Assembly (NCBI GenBank): GCA_011390575.1
Contig: JAABSE010000016.1
Coordinates: forward strand, 1-53,320
Origin: Sphingobacteriia bacterium
GTDB lineage: Bacteria; Bacteroidota; Bacteroidia; Bacteroidales; UBA7960
DNA length: 53,320 bases
Direction of reading: 5' to 3'
Positions 50,441 through 53,320 of this stretch are shown in pieces. Every line of letters starts with the position of its first letter. Within the stretch, counting starts at the first letter, position 1. The notes below the pieces were generated by a model. That model saw nothing but the letters and a program-made list of their open reading frames with translations, ran no database searches and was not told the DNA's origin. Both the position numbers and the translations under genes were made by a program.

Positions 50441-50480
50441 AAAATCCGGATTGTCATTCTTTGATTTTCCGGTTTTTTTT
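50441..50480 (+). terminator. Weak possible terminator after dnaA
   Basis: A short stem (CCGGA with TCCGG, extended by AAAA with TTTT across a bulge) is followed by eight T (50473-50480). It starts 28 bp after the dnaA stop codon. Confidence 0.35.
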
Positions 50481-50528
50481 ATTTTTACAATCCGAAAAAT
50501 AGAATTGTTAATTATAATTGTACTGTAT

Positions 50529-50996
50529 ATGAATATTCTGATGGTTTGCCTGGGCAATATTTGCCGTTCTCCCCTGGCAGAAGGAATTATGAAAGAGAAA
50601 GCAAAGAAATATAATCTTGATATCAATGTAGATTCTGCAGGGACAGCTGCCTATCATGCAGGAGAGCAACCCGATCCGCGATCTATGGAGGTTGCCCTGA
50701 AAAATGGTATCGATATATCGGGCCAGAGAGCACGCAAATTTAAGGGAAATGATTTTGACCGTTTTGACATGATTTTCGCAATGGATGATTCGAATTATTC
50801 CGACTTAATTGCTCAGGCGCAAACGTCCGAAGACAAAGAAAGGGTTGAAATGATTCTCAACAAAGTATTTCCCGGTGAAGATAAATCTGTACCTGATCCT
50901 TATTTCGGCGGAAAAGATGGTTTTGATAAAGTCTTTGCGATGCTCGATCAGGCCTGCGAAAAAATTGCTGTTGAAGTTGCTGCAAACAAAAAATAA
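50529..50996 (+). CDS. Low-molecular-weight protein tyrosine phosphatase
   Basis: The start at 50529 gives 155 residues. An upstream in-frame TTG would add 26 hydrophobic residues that are not part of the family. The catalytic loop is CLGNICRS (Cys7, Arg13). The general-acid Asp is in VPDPYFGG. It removes phosphate from tyrosine in the cytoplasm. The next gene starts 4 bp after its stop. Confidence 0.94.
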   Translation: MNILMVCLGNICRSPLAEGIMKEKAKKYNLDINVDSAGTAAYHAGEQPDPRSMEVALKNGIDISGQRARKFKGNDFDRFDMIFAMDDSNYSDLIAQAQTSEDKERVEMILNKVFPGEDKSVPDPYFGGKDGFDKVFAMLDQACEKIAVEVAANKK

Positions 50997-51000
50997 ATCC

Positions 51001-51981
51001 ATGGATACCTCAGCAAACCCTGCTAAACATGCATTACCCAAGAAGGAGGATATACTCCTGGCTTTTGAAAGAATATCGGACTATGTAAAACAAACGCCTG
51101 TTTTGACCTGCAATACCCTTAACCAACTGAGCGGTGCATCACTATTGTTTAAATGTGAGAATTTTCAGAAAGGCGGAGCTTTCAAATACAGAGGAGCTAC
51201 CAATGCTATTCTCAGGTTATCTGCTGCTCAGGCTTCAAGAGGAGTTTGTACCCATTCATCAGGTAATCACGCACAGGCGCTTGCTCTGGCCGCTCAAAAC
51301 CAGGGGATTGATGCTCATATCGTAATGCCCGACAATGCACCGGAGGTTAAAGTAAATGCAGTAAGAGGGTATAATGGTAAAATTACCTATTGCGAACCTA
51401 CCCTTGAGGCCCGCGAATCTACACTTGAAAAAATACAGCAGGAAACCGGAGCAGAATTCATTCATCCTTATAACAATGTCAATGTTATAGAAGGGCAGGC
51501 AACTTGTTTTTTCGAATTTTTGCAGCAAACAGAAACAAAACCTGATTATGTCATTACCCCCCTGGGCGGCGGTGGATTGTTAAGTGGAACTCTCTTAACT
51601 GCGCGGTATTTCTCACCCAAAACCAGGATAATCGGCGCCGAGCCTCTCATGGCCAATGATGCCTGGCAATCTCTGAGAGCCGGGACTTTCATCCCCTCCG
51701 ATAACCCGCAGACCATAGCAGATGGCCTTAAAACATCGCTGGGAACTATTACATGGCCATTAATCAGAGATAACGTGCATGATATTCTTACCGTATCGGA
51801 AGAGAGCATTGTCAATGCCATGTTTTGGGTTTGGGAACGAATGAAAATTGTTATAGAACCCTCTGCAGCGGTACCACTGGCTGCTGTATTGGAAAACAGC
51901 GCAATGTTCCAGGGCAAACGAGTGGCAATAATTTTTTCAGGAGGCAATGTGGATTTAAAAAAGCTTCCCTGGATATCATAG
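51001..51981 (+). CDS. PLP-dependent threonine/serine dehydratase
   Basis: The start at 51001 gives 326 residues; an upstream ATG would overlap the phosphatase gene by over 100 bp. Fold type II PLP motifs are present: CENFQKGGAFKYRGA with the probable PLP lysine Lys62, THSSGNHAQALALAA and TPLGGGGLLSGTLL. There is no C-terminal ACT domain, which suggests a catabolic threonine/serine dehydratase or serine racemase rather than biosynthetic IlvA. The choice between these is open. Confidence 0.9.
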   Translation: MDTSANPAKHALPKKEDILLAFERISDYVKQTPVLTCNTLNQLSGASLLFKCENFQKGGAFKYRGATNAILRLSAAQASRGVCTHSSGNHAQALALAAQNQGIDAHIVMPDNAPEVKVNAVRGYNGKITYCEPTLEARESTLEKIQQETGAEFIHPYNNVNVIEGQATCFFEFLQQTETKPDYVITPLGGGGLLSGTLLTARYFSPKTRIIGAEPLMANDAWQSLRAGTFIPSDNPQTIADGLKTSLGTITWPLIRDNVHDILTVSEESIVNAMFWVWERMKIVIEPSAAVPLAAVLENSAMFQGKRVAIIFSGGNVDLKKLPWIS

Positions 51982-52013
51982 ATTGGCAAATTGAACAACC
52001 AACATAATAAATC

Positions 52014-52733
52014 ATGAATCAACCAAAAGGAAAACTATACCTTATTCCGGTGGGTTTGGGAGGCGACAATCCTCACAATCAGCTTCCCTCCTTCAACGCC
52101 TCCATCATTGACACAATGGATGAATTTGTTGTGGAGAATGTCCGATCGGCCAGAAGATTTTTAAGAAGTACCGGATATAATAAGGACTTTGACTCCGTAA
52201 CTTTTCATGTATTGGATAAACATACCCGCGATCTTGAAATCCCAGGCTTCTTGAAGGGACTGAAGGAAGGTAAAGATCTTGGATTGCTCTCAGAAGCAGG
52301 AAATCCGTGCATTGCCGATCCCGGCAATAAAGTAGTACGACTGGCTCATGAGAATAACATCAGAGTGGTTCCCCTTGTGGGGCCAAGCTCTATATTACTG
52401 GCGCTGATTGCCTCAGGATTCAATGGACAAAGTTTTGTATTTCATGGCTATTTACCCGTAGATAAAAAAGCCCGTCAGCACAAAATAAGAGAACTTCAGG
52501 ACAATGTTCTGAAAAATCAACAAACTCAGATTTTCATGGAGACTCCCTACAGAAATAATGCCCTGGTTGCTGATTTATTAAGCAACTGCCAGGATTCCAT
52601 GCTTTTGTGTATAGCCTCTGAGATTAGCATGCCCGATGAGTTCATTAAAACCTTAAGTATAGCCGGATGGAAAAAGCAAACGCCCGATTTACATAAGAAA
52701 CCGAGCGTTTTTTTATTGTATACTTATCGTTGA
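52014..52733 (+). CDS. SAM-dependent methyltransferase, RsmI-like (tetrapyrrole methylase family)
   Basis: A 239-residue protein with family motifs GKLYLIPVGLGGDN, ENVRSARRFLRS, LLSEAGNPCIADPG, VVPLVGPSSILLALIASGF and FMETPYRNN. It belongs to the same family as RsmI, which methylates C1402 of 16S rRNA, but is shorter than E. coli RsmI and of the form common in Bacteroidota. The substrate is therefore inferred. Confidence 0.88.
   Translation: MNQPKGKLYLIPVGLGGDNPHNQLPSFNASIIDTMDEFVVENVRSARRFLRSTGYNKDFDSVTFHVLDKHTRDLEIPGFLKGLKEGKDLGLLSEAGNPCIADPGNKVVRLAHENNIRVVPLVGPSSILLALIASGFNGQSFVFHGYLPVDKKARQHKIRELQDNVLKNQQTQIFMETPYRNNALVADLLSNCQDSMLLCIASEISMPDEFIKTLSIAGWKKQTPDLHKKPSVFLLYTYR
52678..52714. 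terminator. Convergent terminator overlapping the methyltransferase gene end
   Basis: AAACGC (52678-52683) and GCGTTT (52705-52710) pair; on the minus strand the stem extends to 9 bp with one wobble. T runs follow on the plus strand (52708-52714). It lies within the last codons of the methyltransferase gene and before the end of the opposing lgt gene, so it may serve both. Confidence 0.45.
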
Positions 52734-52750
52734 TTCTTGTGATTTCTGCT

Positions 52751-53320
52751 TCAGGTTTTGCTTTTAACCTTTGTTTGTTCAATAGCAGGTCGTTTGGCTT
52801 TGAAGGAATACACCAAAACAGCAATTCCCAGCAAAATCATAGGGATGCTTAGTAGTTGCCCCATATTGATACCAAAAAAGCCTAATACATCGTAAACAAA
52901 GCCCCCAGACATGCTTTCCTGTGGCTCTTTCCAGTACTCAACCACAAATCTCCATACAAATAAGGTTATAAGGAAATACCCGGTCATAAAACCTTCGTAC
53001 AATCTTGTAATTTGCCTGAAATACAACCACAACATAGAGATAAAGATAAAGAGATATCCAAGACCTTCATAAATGGCAGTAGGATGCACCGGAGGGGTAA
53101 AAACAGGATCAGCTCCCTGCATCCACTGATTTACATTGCGAATAAACATAAAACCCCAGGGCTTATCGGTAACATACCCGTATATTTCATGGTTCATAAG
53201 GTTTCCCAGTCGGATAAACATTGCCGCAAGGGCAACTGCTATCAGCAGCCGGTCGGCAGTCCATAAAAAGGGTTTGCTGGATACTTTGCGATAATAGCGA
53301 TAAATGGCAATGATAATTCC
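52751..53320 (-). CDS. lgt: Prolipoprotein diacylglyceryl transferase, C-terminal part
   Basis: The frame is open to the window edge, so the N-terminus is missing; about 189 residues are present. The Lgt signature appears as RLGNLMNHEIYG, with HPTAIYEGLGYLFIF and RFVVEYWKEPQE further on. Several transmembrane segments remain. The enzyme transfers diacylglycerol to the lipobox cysteine of prolipoproteins. A final helix (LLSIPMILLGIAVLVYSF) and a basic tail end the protein. Confidence 0.94.
   Translation of the reverse strand, partial: GIIIAIYRYYRKVSSKPFLWTADRLLIAVALAAMFIRLGNLMNHEIYGYVTDKPWGFMFIRNVNQWMQGADPVFTPPVHPTAIYEGLGYLFIFISMLWLYFRQITRLYEGFMTGYFLITLFVWRFVVEYWKEPQESMSGGFVYDVLGFFGINMGQLLSIPMILLGIAVLVYSFKAKRPAIEQTKVKSKT

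Noticed and set aside
50451..50528. Extended hydrophobic N-terminus of the tyrosine phosphatase from a TTG
   Set aside because: The family starts just before the catalytic Cys loop, and the ATG at 50529 gives the normal length.
50875..51000. Extended N-terminus of the dehydratase
   Set aside because: It overlaps the tyrosine phosphatase gene by over 100 bp and has no family similarity; the ATG at 51001 fits the family.

Overview
The window is a chromosomal stretch from a Bacteroidota organism, most likely a fermentative anaerobe related to the Bacteroidales/Marinilabiliales. The evidence is a SusC-type receptor, a complete bat (aerotolerance) operon, a DUF5020-type outer-membrane channel, lipoprotein and type I signal peptides of the usual Bacteroidota form, and promoter-like sites matching the Bacteroidota consensus (-33 TTTG, -7 TAnnTTTG). 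No rRNA, tRNA, CRISPR array or insertion sequence was found.

Layout. 1-10.7 kb: the end of a SusC-like receptor, clpC, gyrA, a TPR protein, an uncharacterised lipoprotein, and a purine-permease/outer-membrane-channel pair. 11.0-19.4 kb: the bat operon (moxR, DUF58, a BatD-like membrane protein, batA, batB, batC, batD, batE). 19.5-24.3 kb: a sodium/solute symporter, a TlpA-like thioredoxin lipoprotein, a porin-like protein and a Spy/CpxP-like protein. 24.4-44.1 kb: a 20-kb [FeFe]-hydrogenase locus, described below. 44.2-53.3 kb: housekeeping genes (ribD, a DMT transporter, a YigZ/IMPACT protein, a 5'-nucleotidase split over two genes, dnaA, a low-molecular-weight tyrosine phosphatase, a threonine/serine dehydratase, an RsmI-like methyltransferase and part of lgt).

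The hydrogenase locus is the most interesting part. A trimeric hydrogenase of the HydABC (electron-bifurcating) type reads leftward. It is followed by a hydrogenase-like sensor fused to a histidine kinase, a single-domain response regulator, a receiver-kinase hybrid, the NADH sensor Rex, a RibF-like protein whose kinase half is degenerate, a metallo-beta-lactamase-fold enzyme, the maturase HydG, two TM1266-type small regulators and an Fe-S Rrf2 regulator. Reading rightward from the same 334-bp intergenic region are a small [2Fe-2S] protein, a second hydrogenase-like sensor ending in a PAS domain, a SpoIIE/PP2C-type phosphatase and, from its own promoter, a membrane hybrid kinase. So one locus holds both a kinase-linked and a phosphatase-linked hydrogenase sensor on either side of a catalytic enzyme. 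The active-site motifs of all three hydrogenase proteins depart from the canonical form in different ways: HydA has Asn at the usual L2 lysine, the kinase-linked sensor lacks the proton-relay cysteine, and the phosphatase-linked sensor lacks both that cysteine and one H-cluster cysteine ligand. HydE and HydF are not in the window. None of the phosphorelay proteins has a DNA-binding domain.

Functions are assigned from motifs read by eye and knowledge of protein families. Promoters and operators are pattern matches only.
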